64,000 nt of DNA from Siphonodentalium dalli (taxonomy: Eukaryota > Mollusca > Scaphopoda > Gadilida > Siphonodentaliidae), in assembly GCA_032622095.1 (NCBI GenBank), contig CP136068.1, forward strand, positions 151,925,151 to 151,989,150, read 5' to 3'. Shown here one piece after another: positions 10,441 to 21,865 of the stretch (the first letter of the stretch is position 1; every line of letters starts with the position of its first letter). The notes below the pieces were generated by a model that was not told where the DNA came from, searched no databases, and saw only the letters and a program-made list of their open reading frames with translations. The translations under genes were made by a program, and so were the position numbers.

Positions 10441-11826
10441 GTTCAAATCGCCATCAACAGAAGGAATATTAAAATATATATAGTTTTGTTCATATGCCAA
10501 ATATATAGCCTGATCGTGTTACAGAAGTTTTGCATCTGTTTACATAACACAGCGCAATTCTCTATTGGTTAATCACACACAAATGATATAAACGCTCTTT
10601 ATTATTTCCATATCAGGAAAACAGTAACAAATGTGTTTACCATATCCGGATCTAACAAAAGCCTGGTTCTGTAACGTTTTTGCTTGTGTTTAGATAACAA
10701 AGTAAAAACATTTGACATTAACATACTGTTTATGCCATATTTCTGATTGGTATAAGAACAAAGTCTGTCTATATTTTACTATTATTTCTGTTTATGGAGG
10801 TTTTTGACGGAGGTGAATATTTTAACAGCATACCCACCGCCAACGCCGCCCGTATCTTTAAATAAAAATGTGAGATAGCTGCGTCTATAAAATGCATGAC
10901 ATGCGAGATATTACACTCGAGAATGAATCATGGGAAGAAAGTCACCAGCGGAAGCAGGCCGTATGCGTGATTTGGTGGGAGGACAGTGCCCCAGATGTTA
11001 TGTGGCAGCAGGCGACCCGTAGGTGTGATATCGTGTCAGATAGTTTTGTCGCCGTTGGTTCATCGCGTGCTACCGGATTTACTGAGCTTCCGTCGTCTAG
11101 AATCTGACTGAGCCTCTTACCAACGTCTGCTCATATGACGGAAGAGTTTAAATCGCACAGATTATGGTCTTTTCTCGTTAGGAGTCGTGATCGAGTGCCA
11201 CATGATGCGATGACTTATAAAATGATGACCGAGTACAGTCCTACCCTTTCATTTGCGTTGTGTCAGCCATTTATTTCATCAACGCTGGATGTTCTACAGG
11301 GATATTGCTAGATGTCTTTCGGGTGTGACAAACTTGAAATTTACAACAGCATCGCACTGGCCACTTGCAATCAGACCAAGTTCGCGCGAAATTCTGTTTC
11401 CACCCTTTGGGTTGGTGTTTCAAGTTTCAACTTGTGCCTCGAGTATTCAAATTGTTCGAAATTTCCAACCTGACACTCCATTAAGGTTTGAAAAATTTGC
11501 AAAAACTGGGGAAAATATGCGACCGTTGGTCAAACAACTAGAAATTCCCCCATTGATCACGTGACTGGTTGGAAAATCAAATCAAATAAAAAAAATTAAA
11601 CATATTTTCGGATTGAAACTGTGGCAGGCATGACATTTCAAACCAAAGTTTGGGTGGTAGTAACACCCCCTCCCCTAAACTCTCCTTGACACCACGTCCC
11701 TGACAAGACGTGGTGACTTTAAATGTCGAATCGCTCTACAATCATGTCAATTTCTCCTCTTTTATCTGCATTATTTTGACAATTTCTTTCGGCGATGGTG
11801 GATGGTCCACTATCAACCGATTACTA
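10441..11826. other. Intergenic DNA, no feature supported
   Basis: No gene or mobile element could be recognised. The open frame at 11253-11564 has no family motif that I know. A short perfect inverted phrase, CCACGTCC and GACGTGG, lies near 11691-11714. Confidence 0.4.
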
Positions 11827-11828
11827 AT

Positions 11829-11995
11829 TTATATAAGGATTAACTGTCATGTGGACTGTTTTTATGGAGATGTAACGGTGAGGTAAGTGGACATAACTTG
11901 TGTAAAACCCGAAGGGTTTTACATACAAGTTATGTCCACTTACCTCACCGTTACATCTCCATAAAAATAGTCCACATGACAGTTAATCCTTATAT
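11829..11995. repeat. Foldback, near-perfect hairpin of about 165 bp
   Basis: The arms run from ATATAAGGATTAACTGTCAT on the left to ATGACAGTTAATCCTTATAT on the right. They pair almost without interruption through GGAGATGTAACGGTGAGGTA and GTGGACATAACTTGT, around a small centre at AACCCGAAGGGTT near 11917. This is a typical foldback MITE or arm pair; no target duplication was clear. Confidence 0.8.
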
Positions 11996-12352
11996 TTATA
12001 TACATTTAGCGAAAAAGCCACTTTTGTAAATATATTTAAATCGAAAAGTGTATCGTGACAAGATCAGCCCAAAATACCCAATAGCACCCTTGGCAAAAGT
12101 TAATAGGAACAATTTATCTTCATGTTGAAACCCGATGATGTATTAAGTCAATCCTGCGCGATTCAAAATGCGCCCAAAGCATTACGCGTTCGTCTTTCCA
12201 AACCTAATGACGTATCGATGGTGTTATTAGCTTGGTGTTATTAGGCGATGCGCATTCACCGATAAATAACTGCAACTAGCCACGTGGGCGCCGACCAATC
12301 AGAATGCTGGATTTAGTGATGACAACACTTAGTGTGTAAATATAACCAATTA

Positions 12353-12945
12353 TAGTCATATTGCATGAGTCTGCGCCAAATGGCATGAGTTTGCGCCATT
12401 TTGCATGATTTTGCGTCATGTTGCGTGAGTTTGCACCATATTGCATGATTTTGCGTCATATTGCATGAGTTTGCGCCATATTGCATGATTTTGCGGCATA
12501 TTGCATGATTTTGTGCCATATTGCATGATTTTGCGTCAAATTGCATGAGTTTGCACCATATTGCATGATTTTGCGTCATATTGCATCAGTTTGCGCCATA
12601 TTGCATGATTTTGCGTCAAATTGCATGAGTTTGCGCCATTTTGCATGATTTTGCGTCATGTTGCGTGAGTTTGCACCATATTGCATGATTTTGCGTCAAA
12701 TTGCATGAGTTTGCGCCATATTGCATGATTTTGCGTCATATTGCATGAGTTTGCGCCATATTGCATGATTTTGCGTCATATTGCATGAGTTGGCGCCATG
12801 TTACATGATTTTGCGTCAAATTGCATGAGTTTGCGCCATATTGCATGATTTTGCGTCATATTACATGAGTTTGTGCCATATTTCATGATTTTGCGTCATA
12901 TTGCATAAGTTTGCGCCATATTGCATGATTTTGCGTCAAATTGCA
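12353..12945. repeat. 20/40-bp minisatellite (TTGCATGA... units)
   Basis: About 29 units of 20 bp alternate between TTGCATGAGTTTGCGCCATA and TTGCATGATTTTGCGTCATA types, so the true period is 40 bp. Some units carry AAATTGC in place of ATATTGC. The minus-strand open frame at 12313-12579 with repeated MTQNHAIWCKL-like blocks is simply this array translated. Confidence 0.9.
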
Positions 12946-12994
12946 CTATAAACGAGAAGGTCGATACCCATGCAACAATAGCCAAACGTACGTT

Positions 12995-13195
12995 TAACCC
13001 TTTCTGAACTGAATGAATTTTCATTTAAAAGATTTACATTGGAATGATCTATTATTCATTCGGAGGGATGTTAAGGTGATAACAGCAGACGACAAATAAA
13101 TAAAATTACAGAAGGAGCCTTAATTGTTGAGGGAAGTGTTAGATAATAAGTTCAATAAATTTGTTGAACATATTATCTGAACATTTCCTTTGCGG
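12995..13195 (+). mobile_element. TTAACCCTTT-starting element with internal palindrome
   Basis: It begins TTAACCCTTTCTGAACTGAA at about 12997 and contains GGAGGGATGTT and AGCAGACGAC. It ends in the palindromic phrase AGATAATAAGTTCAATAAA facing its inverse (13138-13188). The same order, in reverse, is found at about 49983-50250, and a fragment occurs at 43050-43135. The right terminus is unclear. Confidence 0.5.
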
Positions 13196-13337
13196 TCCAT
13201 AATTGAAGAGTTAGATACAAACTCACAATAAAGTGTAAACATATATACAAATACATAAATTGACGCAAACAAAAACCTAATTTATACAGGAATGCCTAAA
13301 CATACCATAACAGCTTAAATTGACTGAAGATATAGCC

Positions 13338-13601
13338 TTAATCATTATTCAACAGAAGGGCCCTGTGCCAATGCATTCTCTTATATATGCGAGTCGACCT
13401 ATGGTCAACTCGCATATATAAGAGAATGCATTGGCACAGGGCATACCTGTAACTATCACAATGTGGTCAAGGAGCCGGTTCCAATGATATCCATATTTGT
13501 ATGGTTCTATTGAGACAGACCGAAGATATTTTAGGCTGTTGAAGCTTTATTTGGCCGGTTTTGGCCGGTTTGTTGGGTAAATGGTTAATCATTATTCAAC
13601 A
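13338..13601 (-). mobile_element. TTAA element carrying a solo double-hairpin module, flanked by 17-bp direct repeats
   Basis: It contains one 67-bp hairpin (13368-13434), nearly perfectly symmetric here, then the same sub-terminal unique sequence as the copies at 14715 and 45637 (AAGGAGCCGGTTCCAATG, TATTTTAGGCTGTTGAAGC). The right end is GTTGGGTAAATGGTTAA. The expected left TTAACCCTTTACCCAACA is replaced by TTAATCATTATTCAACA (13338-13354), identical to the right flank (13585-13601). Confidence 0.7.
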
Positions 13602-14029
13602 TGACAACATCGCTCGCATACATGTATATATTTCACATTAGTATAGCAAGGGTCACTCGAGCATGTATATTGTGTGGGATGTCGGTTCGTATAGATATCT
13701 ATACGTGCATGGGTTGTTTGCTCAGTACCCGATTGTCCAAACCCTACCACAGAGAAGTTATAGGATACCCCTGTATCCCCTGTACCCGCTAAACTACATA
13801 ACACGCCATCGTAAGATTCGAGTACAAGTGGGCTTTATGCTATGGTGGGAACTATATTCACACGCGCGTTAACAGCATGTGTGTCAATGAAGCTAGTGTC
13901 AGAACTCACAAACTCGGATGAGAAATGTTTGCGTCGATGTCAAATGTTTTTCACCTGTAATTATCAGTTATAGCATAGCAATCTTTCCCAATTTCAGTAC
14001 AGAAACAGCTGTTCTCGAGTTGTTTGGCG

Positions 14030-14560
14030 CCAGTGTACTGTCACGGCGTGGAATCACGTAGTTTCGACTTGATGAGTATCACGCATTCAAAATGGCCGAG
14101 GCGTTCGCAACGCGACCAGAAACGAGGAAATGGGTAATACGATAAGACATATTACATAGTATTTTGGCAGCTACGAGCACATCATATTGTCAGACAAGCT
14201 GATACATCGTTTTGCATGTGTCCCAACGCAGAATTGTTTGCTATAACATTCTCACCAAAGTTGTCAGTCGAAGGATTCTCCTATAGATGTATGGACTGGT
14301 GTATTCCACGAACCTCCGACCGGCAACTTTGGTCAGGATGTTATAGACAACTACTGAGTATTTCGGAACTCATAAGCTATCAACTAGCATGCTCGTAACA
14401 TCAAAATGTTATATGTTTTGTATCCGTTCCTCATATAGTATGTTGCTGTGCGTTTGTGCTTGCCTCGGCCATTTTGAAATCGTGGTACTCACCCTCGAAA
14501 CAACTTGATTCCCCACCGTGAGTGTAAATGATATACCACGCCTAGCATGTGGTACCTTGT
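14030..14560. repeat. Large, decayed inverted repeat
   Basis: GAGTATCACGCATTCAAAAT and GGCCGAGGC at about 14075 are matched in inverse by GCCTCGGCC, ATTTTGAAATCGTGG and TACTC at about 14463. Further in, ATAACATTCTCACCAAAGTTG (about 14242) faces CAACTTTGGTCAGGATGTTAT (about 14322). The structure looks like an old foldback element; the small open frames here carry no known motif. Confidence 0.55.
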
Positions 14561-14714
14561 TCAGTAAAGTGACCTGATCCACGAGTGTCAACTCAGTAGA
14601 GGCATCATCTATTGCCCCCAGATATATAACGCGTTTCTCAGTTGCGATGGCGATGTTTTTCTTCTGCAGTCATATTCACCAGTCTGGTTTATTTGTATAA
14701 ACTGCTGTCACTGC

Positions 14715-15104
14715 TTAACCCTTTACCCAACAAACCGGCCAAAACCGGCCAAATAAAGCTTCAACAGCCTAAAATATCTTCGGTCTGTCTCAACAGAACC
14801 ATACAAATATGGATATCATTGGAACCGGCTCCTTGACCACATTGTGATAGTTACAGTTATGCCCTGTGCCAATGCATTCTCTTATATATGCGAGTCGACC
14901 ATAGGTCGCCTCGCATATATAAGAGAATGCATTGGCCTACATTCTTGGCTTACATTCTTTAACAATTTTATAATTTTTAATGTGTTAAGCCAATGCATTC
15001 TCTTATATATGCGAGGCGACCTATGGTCGACTCGCATATATAAGAGAATGCATTGGCACAGGGTAAAAAAAATCCCGAATTCCGACTGTTGGGTAAAGGG
15101 TTAA
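14715..15104 (+). mobile_element. Composite TTAA element containing the short double-hairpin module
   Basis: The outer ends are TTAACCCTTTACCCAACA (14715) and TGTTGGGTAAAGGGTTAA (ending 15104), with TTAA on each side. A unique sub-terminal part (ACCGGCC repeats, AATAAAGCTTCAACAG, AAGGAACCGG-like words) runs to 14862. Then comes the module CCCTGTG, hairpin 14869-14935, a 54-bp AT-rich spacer, hairpin 14990-15056 and CACAGGG. The right side GGGTAAAAAAAATCCCG resembles the free-standing module rather than the sister TTAA copies. Structural assignment is piggyBac-like. Confidence 0.8.
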
Positions 15105-15289
15105 CATAAGTATATTGAAAAGAGTGAGCATTTTCTTAAAATTAGCATTTATAAAGTTACTATGAAGCAAGTATTACATTATATTATATATAATGTAAAT
15201 ATTATATGAAACCATTTCAGAAAACATATTCCCAAATGTATTAGCATTATTTGTATTTATTATCAATATCATATAATATGATGAACTCA

Positions 15290-15402
15290 TTTATTGATAT
15301 ATATGTATGTTGTGTATTGTTTGTATAATGTTGTGTAAATAAGTTGTATGGCATGTTGCAACTTAGATGTTGACTTTGCTAATAAACAATTCAATTCAAT
15401 TC
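15290..15402 (+). mobile_element. LINE 3' end fragment (L2/CR1-like tail)
   Basis: GTTGACTTTGCTAATAAACAATTCAATTCAATTC ends here when read as two parts: GTTGACTTTGCTAATAAAC and a short ATTCA tandem tail. The upstream GGCATGTTGCAACTTAG is like the minus-strand 3' end at 7153-7205. A 3' end made of a short tandem tail instead of poly-A is usual for CR1 and L2 groups. No coding part remains. Confidence 0.55.
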
Positions 15403-15430
15403 TGTATAATAAGACTCAATTCCCATGGTA

Positions 15431-15832
15431 TCTGTGGTCGATCTCATCGCCGCGGTATATAGGGTTATCAAATCAAGGGAATGTGACAACGTATAACGAT
15501 AGTGAAGATCGAAGATATATTTAGCCTGCTGCGAAATAAACCACATGGGCTCATATATAGTCCAGGTATAGTTTATACCGGGCGAAGTTATCTGTGGTCG
15601 ATCTCGTCGCGGCGATATATAGGATTATCAAATCAATGGGATTTGACAACGTATAGCGCTGTATATATGAAGATAGCAGATGCGATATATATCACCTAGG
15701 CTCATATATAGTCCAGTTATAGTTTATACCGGGCGACGCTCAACGCGAGGCTGTCTGTGGTCGTCGATCGGAGACACATCACCGATGTAATTGGCTGTAT
15801 ATAGGATTATCCAATCAATGGGATTTGACTAT
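15431..15832. repeat. Tandem repeat of about 160 bp, 2.5 copies
   Basis: TCTGTGGTCGATCTC occurs at 15431 and 15591, with a variant at 15754. Each is followed by ATATAGG or ATATATAGG, TTATCAAATCAA and GGGATTTGAC or GGAATGTGAC. Between them GGCTCATATATAGTCCAG and TAGTTTATACCGGGCG recur. The third copy is partial. Confidence 0.8.
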
Positions 15833-16430
15833 TGTTGATCGCCGGTTAGATACAAACATGCGCACCACTACATGTTAGGTGCATTTCAATCACGAACAAC
15901 GTGATAAAGGTCCACAGAAGAAACGAATTTTATATTCATAACTCATTCTGATTTTGCATTATGTTGTTTTTAGACAAAAATTCGAACATTTTCTTAACAT
16001 TTTCGGCTAAAAATTATCGAGAGTTGGAAAACTTCCAACATGAAATGTTGGAAATTCCAACAGTTGAAAAGTTGCGCCATCAGTTTGAAAATTCCGACAC
16101 AAGGGGTCTCGGAAGTCCCAGTCTGCATGTTTGAGGGGCTGCAGTTGAGCACAACAACCGCTAGCCACGGCACTGCGTATATCGGAAACACAAACAGTGC
16201 GCACACTAATATGTGAGTCAGATATCGATGGGTCACGCGCGTCCGGAAATATAGTTTGTCGTTTGACGTCGGTATAATTGTGATGATCTGTGTAATGTGA
16301 CAAAGTTAACATCATATCGCATGCAACGCTTGTTCCACAATAAGAACAAGTTAATGAATGGGCACTCTTTACTTTACCTTTTAATGTTTTCTTTATGCGC
16401 CGGAACGGAATCAATGGAACACTAGGCTCC

Positions 16431-16852
16431 TTAAAGGTACTCAATCCGATTTGGTGGTCCCCATATAATCAGATTCCAACAACAACACCAACATTTTTCG
16501 AAATGCCGCTTCAGTTATCAGAATCGAGTAATTGCCCAAAAATAATGCTCAATTGTCAACTATAATATAAAATTGCCCGTTCGACGAACTTTGGCCGTAT
16601 TCTCAAAAGAAAGCCTCTTGATTTTAGAGTTATCAATGTTCATCCGCAATTTGGTCCGAGATCGTCGGCTCGTCGACTTGTTACTGGGCCACTAATAATT
16701 CCTGATGGTGACAAATAATATATTTCAAAAATCTAATAACTCTAATAACTGAGCTTTGATATAAAGGTGGGTTCCTCGACTCGAATCAAAATAGTTTTAC
16801 CCCAAATAAATAGTAACTGGGGGGGCGTTTAAGCGGATTATTCATCTTTAAA
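16431..16852. mobile_element. TTAAAGG-ended MITE, copy 2
   Basis: It begins TTAAAGGTACTCAATCCGA at 16431. The right end reads GCGGATTATTCATCTTTAA at about 16852, inverse of the left end of copy 4. It shares CTTGATTTTAGAGT, CTGAGCTTTGATA, GGTGGGTTCCTCGACTCGAA and GTTTTACCCC with the other copies. The stretch CAACAACAACACCAACA near the left end is also in copy 4, inverted. Confidence 0.75.
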
Positions 16853-17189
16853 TTACTGCATCGCGGTATTAGCTTAAATGGAGCAGAAGACCTCCATTTT
16901 GGGGATAATGGTTTGCAAAGATCCATGATAATTCACTGTTTTCCACCACTCCTTCGTCGCCGTCTACTAGCTGTGGTCGCTTTTGAAACATTCTAATTAG
17001 CTGATCTCATCCGGGCCATAATTACAACAACAACGCATTGTTTATAAATCCCGATTCCAGGTATAACATGTATAACAGACTTGATAAGACGTACTACATT
17101 TACACGTGAGGCCCTGAATGTGATTAATCATCAGACTTGTCCGCAATTAATGTCTTCAAAATGATATATTTATTAGAAAAGGGTTAAGT

Positions 17190-18116
17190 GGTGATATATC
17201 GTTTACATACATGTTCTGATATTGCGACAAATCAAAATTCTATGATGGAAAACAAAGCTTGTTTATACTTTGCTTTGACATGCAATGGACCTCTGATATA
17301 CGCATGTTTGATATCATCGTGATATATATATCATGACGGCCCTCTATATATTTGACCTAATCCGAAGAAATACAAGCATGATAATTTACTCCCTAGTCAT
17401 TATGGGCGTAAAGTCTATTATAGAAGAGTGACGGGACCGGACTCGGCCCAAAACAACATCCACCGAACCGATATCCCAAGCTGTTGTGGACCGCGAGAAG
17501 ACTTGGTGGCATTTCCAAGTTGGCATTTCGTAAATGTAACTCATTCAAGCCCTGTACTTTTTACAGGGGTGGCACCAGATGTCGGAGATGGGTTATCACA
17601 CACCCTCCCCGTCGGAAAAATCTGCGATAGTATACCCCCACCTGTCGGAGTTCGTGCCCCTGCGTCGGGAAATCCTGGCGCAACCCCTGACATTTTATCA
17701 ATGCTACAAGTAGCTATATATATTAACAGTCTTCATCAAGCCAGTGTGCCCCAGAGTTGCTAGTCCATCATCGGCAATGAACACAAACACACGAAAAACC
17801 ACCCCTGTGGGTAATCTACATGCAACGGCAGACAAAGCGTCTGTTAGAGATGAATTAATAATACGGTTTCAGACTTTCTTATGGTTCATTTTCCGAATGG
17901 TATTCCTATTACACATTAATACAAAAATACTGCTGTTCAAGAACATTTAGTACCGAAAATTATTGCCGAACAAATACTGAAGAATATAATTAAAATCAGG
18001 TTAAAACCATTGGACAAAATATGTGAAGGAAATAAGAAGAACGCAAGTATGTCGACTGCAATCAGTACATATATGTCAACTGCATTGAAATAATATTTAA
18101 CATATATAATTTAGGA
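17190..18116. other. Intergenic DNA, no feature supported
   Basis: The open frame 17428-17763 (111 residues, Pro/Ser-rich) is the longest here. I see no domain, signal peptide or splice context that supports it as a gene. GGGTTAA at 17181-17187 could be the remains of a TTAA-element terminus. Confidence 0.4.
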
Positions 18117-18125
18117 GAAACTGAC

Positions 18126-18518
18126 GCTGAAATGGTCACTGTCACCTCCTTTCGTTCAGTTGGGTACCCAGCTTTTTTTAATTTTCAGTTGGGTACCCAG
18201 CTTTTGTAAAATTTACATTTGGGTACCCAGCTTTATGAAATCTCAAACGGAGCGTGATTTAATTAGTGATTGCCATCTGTTGATTGCGAAATGAACCTGT
18301 TAAATGTGTTTATATATGAATTATGATGTCTATTCATCATGATGCTTGAAAATAATAGCGGAGAAGAATTGTATGCATATGACATATGTGCTGCAGATTG
18401 ACTACTCATGAAGCTGGGTACCCAAATGTAAATTTTCTAAAAGCTGGGTACCCAACTGAAAGTTTTAAAAAGCTGGGTACCCAACGGAACAAAACAGGGT
18501 GACAATGACCATTTCAGC
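18126..18518. mobile_element. MITE with perfect 9-bp target duplication and iterated GGGTACCC palindromes
   Basis: The direct repeat GAAACTGAC at 18117-18125 and 18519-18527 flanks inverted termini GCTGAAATGGTCA and TGACCATTTCAGC. Each end carries TGGGTACCCA three times: 18161, 18190, 18220 on the left and 18415, 18445, 18474 on the right. Spacing is mirrored (29, 30 and 30, 29). A 9-bp duplication is typical of Mutator-like elements; no transposase is present. The middle is AT-rich and non-coding. Confidence 0.85.
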
Positions 18519-19187
18519 GAAACTGACACCGTGGGTATACGTGTGCTCGGATAGCACACATTCGGTGCCATTGACTCGAGCATGGCAAATTGGCAATGTT
18601 ATATCTGGATCAAGATGGCGCTACCTATATGCATTTTGCGAGTACCATACAGTACAATACGACGATCGTTAGCTATAAAGGGGGCATGCTTGTTGCTATT
18701 TGTTAATTGCTAGTTGGTTGTTGCTAGTTGTGATAGCGACCAATCAAATTCGCATTTACAAACTGAACCTTATATAATAAGTCAAATCAATTAAATACAG
18801 CGATATGAGGAAAGTTAGAGTTTAACAACAGGAACAATTGGCGTTATCTTGAAGTTCAAAGGCGCCATTTACACATATACATGTAGCAAGGGAATCATAT
18901 GTGATGATCTGATCATAATTCAGGGAGGCAATTGGCAACTGGTGCAATGTTTGCACAGCGAACCCATATATGCCTAATACGAAATGTCACCAATTCGTAT
19001 AGGGTTTCGATTAGCCGATTAATGATTCTGGTATAATTATATTGATCAGTGCCACCTTCAAATTGTTTGGGAACTGAGGAGCATAGCACTTTCGTTGACA
19101 ATGCCAAGCAATGCAATTATTACTAAACGTTCAATACATCGCTGTTGTCTTTGTTGAAATCATCACTATGATAATCCTTGTTCACTA

Positions 19188-19322
19188 TGCCCTAAGTAAT
19201 CGACTCTTTAACCACAGCAGAATTATGGGTTACTTTTCAGGATTTAGTCATATTTCCGACTAAACCCTGAAAAGTTACCCATAAATCTGCTGTTGTTAAG
19301 GAGTCGATTATTTAGGGCATTA
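19188..19322. repeat. Foldback, near-perfect hairpin
   Basis: TGCCCTAAGTAATCGACTC on the left pairs with GAGTCGATTATTTAGGGCA on the right. The stem continues through CAGCAGA, TTATGGGTTACTTTTCAGG and TTTAGTC to a small loop near 19253. Confidence 0.8.
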
Positions 19323-19324
19323 CT

Positions 19325-20144
19325 ATACCTTACTCGTATTTAAATTCGCGCAGTACTATTTTTCGCGCATCCGTTGGTGTGTGAATTTAAAATTGAGCGA
19401 AAAATAGTACGACTCAGGGAAGGCTATGTGTTGATGAGTTACATACTATACATTACCGAAGGTTGGACGACATTCCGAATATTAGGCGTGTAGGACTATA
19501 CTTTACATGCGGACAACCAACATCAAAACCATTACTGATAGGTATGACATAATTATAAAGCAACACATCGTGGTAACATCATTGATGGTAAAATAATTGT
19601 AAGCAATACAGATATTGCAGACTGAAGATGAATGAGAGCACGCCCGCGATTCACAACGCTGGAGTGACACCGTGACCAAACAGTCTGAGTTAGTTATGTC
19701 AACACAAACCACAGCCAAGGTTTGATTTGTTCTGAAGTATACGTTTTCTATTCGCGGTTGAGGTACTTTCAAGTTCTTTTCAATTATGTTATAACTATTC
19801 TGATGTATACGTTTTCTATACGCGGTTGAGGTACTTTCAAGTTCATTTCAATTATGTTTATAACTATTTCAATATCAGAATACTTATTTGGAGCATATCA
19901 ACATCCGTCTTTACAACATACTGATGGTGCAGTTATGTTAAATTAAACATGATGTAAAGCCATCGTGATGGTGTTTAATATGCACACGTAGTCACGTATC
20001 TGAAACTGTCATAAGATTCAAGCATTCTGCGAAAATAGTTTGTCAGTTTTGAATTCGCGCAGCTAGGTGTGCGAATTCAAAGTGCGCGAATTCAAAACTG
20101 AGCGAAAAAATAGTACTGCGCGAGTTTAAATACGAGTAAGGTAT
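19325..20144. mobile_element. 820-bp element with 42-bp inverted ends that themselves fold
   Basis: The left end ATACCTTACTCGTATTTAAA plus TTCGCGCAGTACTATTTTTC is matched inversely by 20102-20144. Each end carries an additional inner inverted copy (GCGAAAAATAGTAC near 19399; GAATTCGCGCAG near 20051), so each terminus can make its own hairpin. Related sequence lies at 39340-39383 (one end only) and from 63742 past the window edge. The 89-residue minus frame inside (19503-19772) has no known motif. The superfamily is not determined. Confidence 0.7.
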
Positions 20145-20670
20145 ATGGAAAACATGTGCCAAGTCTTGTTTTGTGACATTGAATCTGATTGGTACGGCAC
20201 TTCTCACAACAAGCTCTTCACTATTCGGCTTTCCAACAGGACAAACTATGGGGACATGTCATCAGTTGACAAACCCATGTTCTTCACGTGCAGGTCACGA
20301 TGACGCGCCCTTTATTTTTAGACTAATATTATTACAGGGGTGCATTGGGTCGAGATTGGGGCGATATGTAGTAAACTGAAACAAACTGTGTAAGACTTCT
20401 TTCAGGATGTTAATGTCGTGATTGTGTGTACTTTCAGTGAAGTAGAAATGGTCTATGCACACGTGGGCGACACCATCCCTTTCACAGTCAACTCATTTGG
20501 AATACTGTATATGCAGAATGAATTCATTACCGTAGTCTAATATGTCCAATATATATGCGCAATTTGTATTACTGTAGTGGGTTTTTATAGATGTTAGGCA
20601 ATAATGATGACGATGATGGATCTTCACAGTCGACTGAATGTATCCGGGAATACCGGAAACTGTCGTCACC

Positions 20671-20774
20671 GTCCACCTACCGGAGACTGTGATCAGCGTC
20701 CCCCTGTCGGATACTGTCATCATCCACCTACCGGAGACTGTGATCAGCGCCCCCCTGCCGGATACTGTCATCAA
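20671..20774. repeat. 52-bp tandem duplication
   Basis: Two adjacent copies of TCCACCTACCGGAGACTGTG followed by ATCAGCG, a C-run and CGGATACTGTCATCA, differing at a few positions. The peptide frames at 20493-20774 and 20604-20864 derive from this repeat. Confidence 0.85.
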
Positions 20775-20897
20775 CGGCCTCCTATTCGTTCCGACACGCA
20801 GACGATATTAATTTTAAGTCATTATGAAACACACAGCCGACATCATTGGGGGAGCAATCGTTAATGTCTACACGTGATGATACAAATAACCTTCTAT

Positions 20898-21865
20898 CTT
20901 TTTTTCTTTTCTTTTTTAATATCTTTATTTACATATTAACTTCAAGATACAAAAACATATAGCAATGCGTTCATAAAGTATATTGACACATGTGTTAACA
21001 TGATAATATCAATCAGAAATATAAATCAGAAATATAAAGAAGGGGTTGGGTGCATGGGTGGTGGGGGGGGGGGGTGGGTGCTCATTTGTTTTCACGATAA
21101 ATTCGTATATGTGGTATGCTCTTTTAATAGTTAACTTAGTGGACTATTCTCATGCGTTGCATCTAATGACATGAAGTAAAATAAATCAAGAAGTTAGTTG
21201 AAGTAAAATAGTATGGTATGGTTAGATTGATAGATAAATAGATAGATAAATGTATTATTCGTATCACTGTATCGTGTTCTTTTTGCATGTAAACAAAAAT
21301 CTAGCGAGAGACATTGGCTCATTCGTACACTATTCATATGATTACTACATTTCGTTGACTGCTATCGTAACTGTATACAACTCATAGTCGAATTCGTGGA
21401 TATGGTCGTTGGTAAGTGCTATAATCCGTTCAATTCTACATTATTCTTAATTTCCAAAATAAGTTACTTTAAAGACAAGACATCTGGGGTGAACTTTGTT
21501 TTATAGATATAGTACTTCAATAGTGTGATCAGTGTGGTAGTTATTTTGTTTTTGTTGCCTGCTGTGGGTGGTAGGAGCAAACTTTCCTTTGATGTGGAAA
21601 TATATATACCGGATTTTGCGAACCAAGCTTCAACGTCTTTTAAAAAAGACTTTACCATGGGACAATCGTAGAAAATGTGAATAATAGTTTCGTCGTTTGC
21701 ATGACATCTCTGGCATGATCCATCTGTTACTATGCGCATGTTTTTCAGTAGTTTATTTGTTCCGATGATCCTAGTTATTATACGGTATTGGAACCAGCGG
21801 CATTTAATATCTGGTAGTAGTTTGAAAGGGTTCGATAGTATTTGCTTCCAATTACTAATTATCTA
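20898..21865 (-). pseudogene. L1/Tx1-like LINE remnant: ORF2 C-terminus, 3' UTR and poly-A tail
   Basis: Read on the minus strand, an open stretch from about 21863 reads NWKQILSNPFKLLPDIKC, RWFQYRIITRIIGTNKLL and then CQRCHANDETIIHIFYDC. The RW.QYRI..RI.GTN segment followed by a CxxC...H....C zinc-binding motif is characteristic of the C-terminal region of L1/Tx1-type ORF2 proteins. The open frame ends at 21464. The 3' UTR ends in A-rich sequence (the T-rich tract at 20898-20918 on the plus strand) with AATAAAGATATT next to it. Only the last part of the element is present. Its 5' break is within 40 bp of the satellite array. Confidence 0.75.

Noticed and set aside
12313-12579. Repeat protein with MTQNHAIWCKL-like blocks
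   Set aside because: It is a translation of the 20/40-bp minisatellite, bounded only by chance stops.
17428-17763. 111-residue frame as a host gene
   Set aside because: It has no recognisable domain and Pro/Ser-rich composition, and I could find no flanking exon signals that are better than chance.
20225-20285. Hammerhead ribozyme core on the minus strand (CTGATGA followed by GGAAA)
   Set aside because: The sequence between the two core boxes does not form the required stem, and no cleavage-side stem was found.
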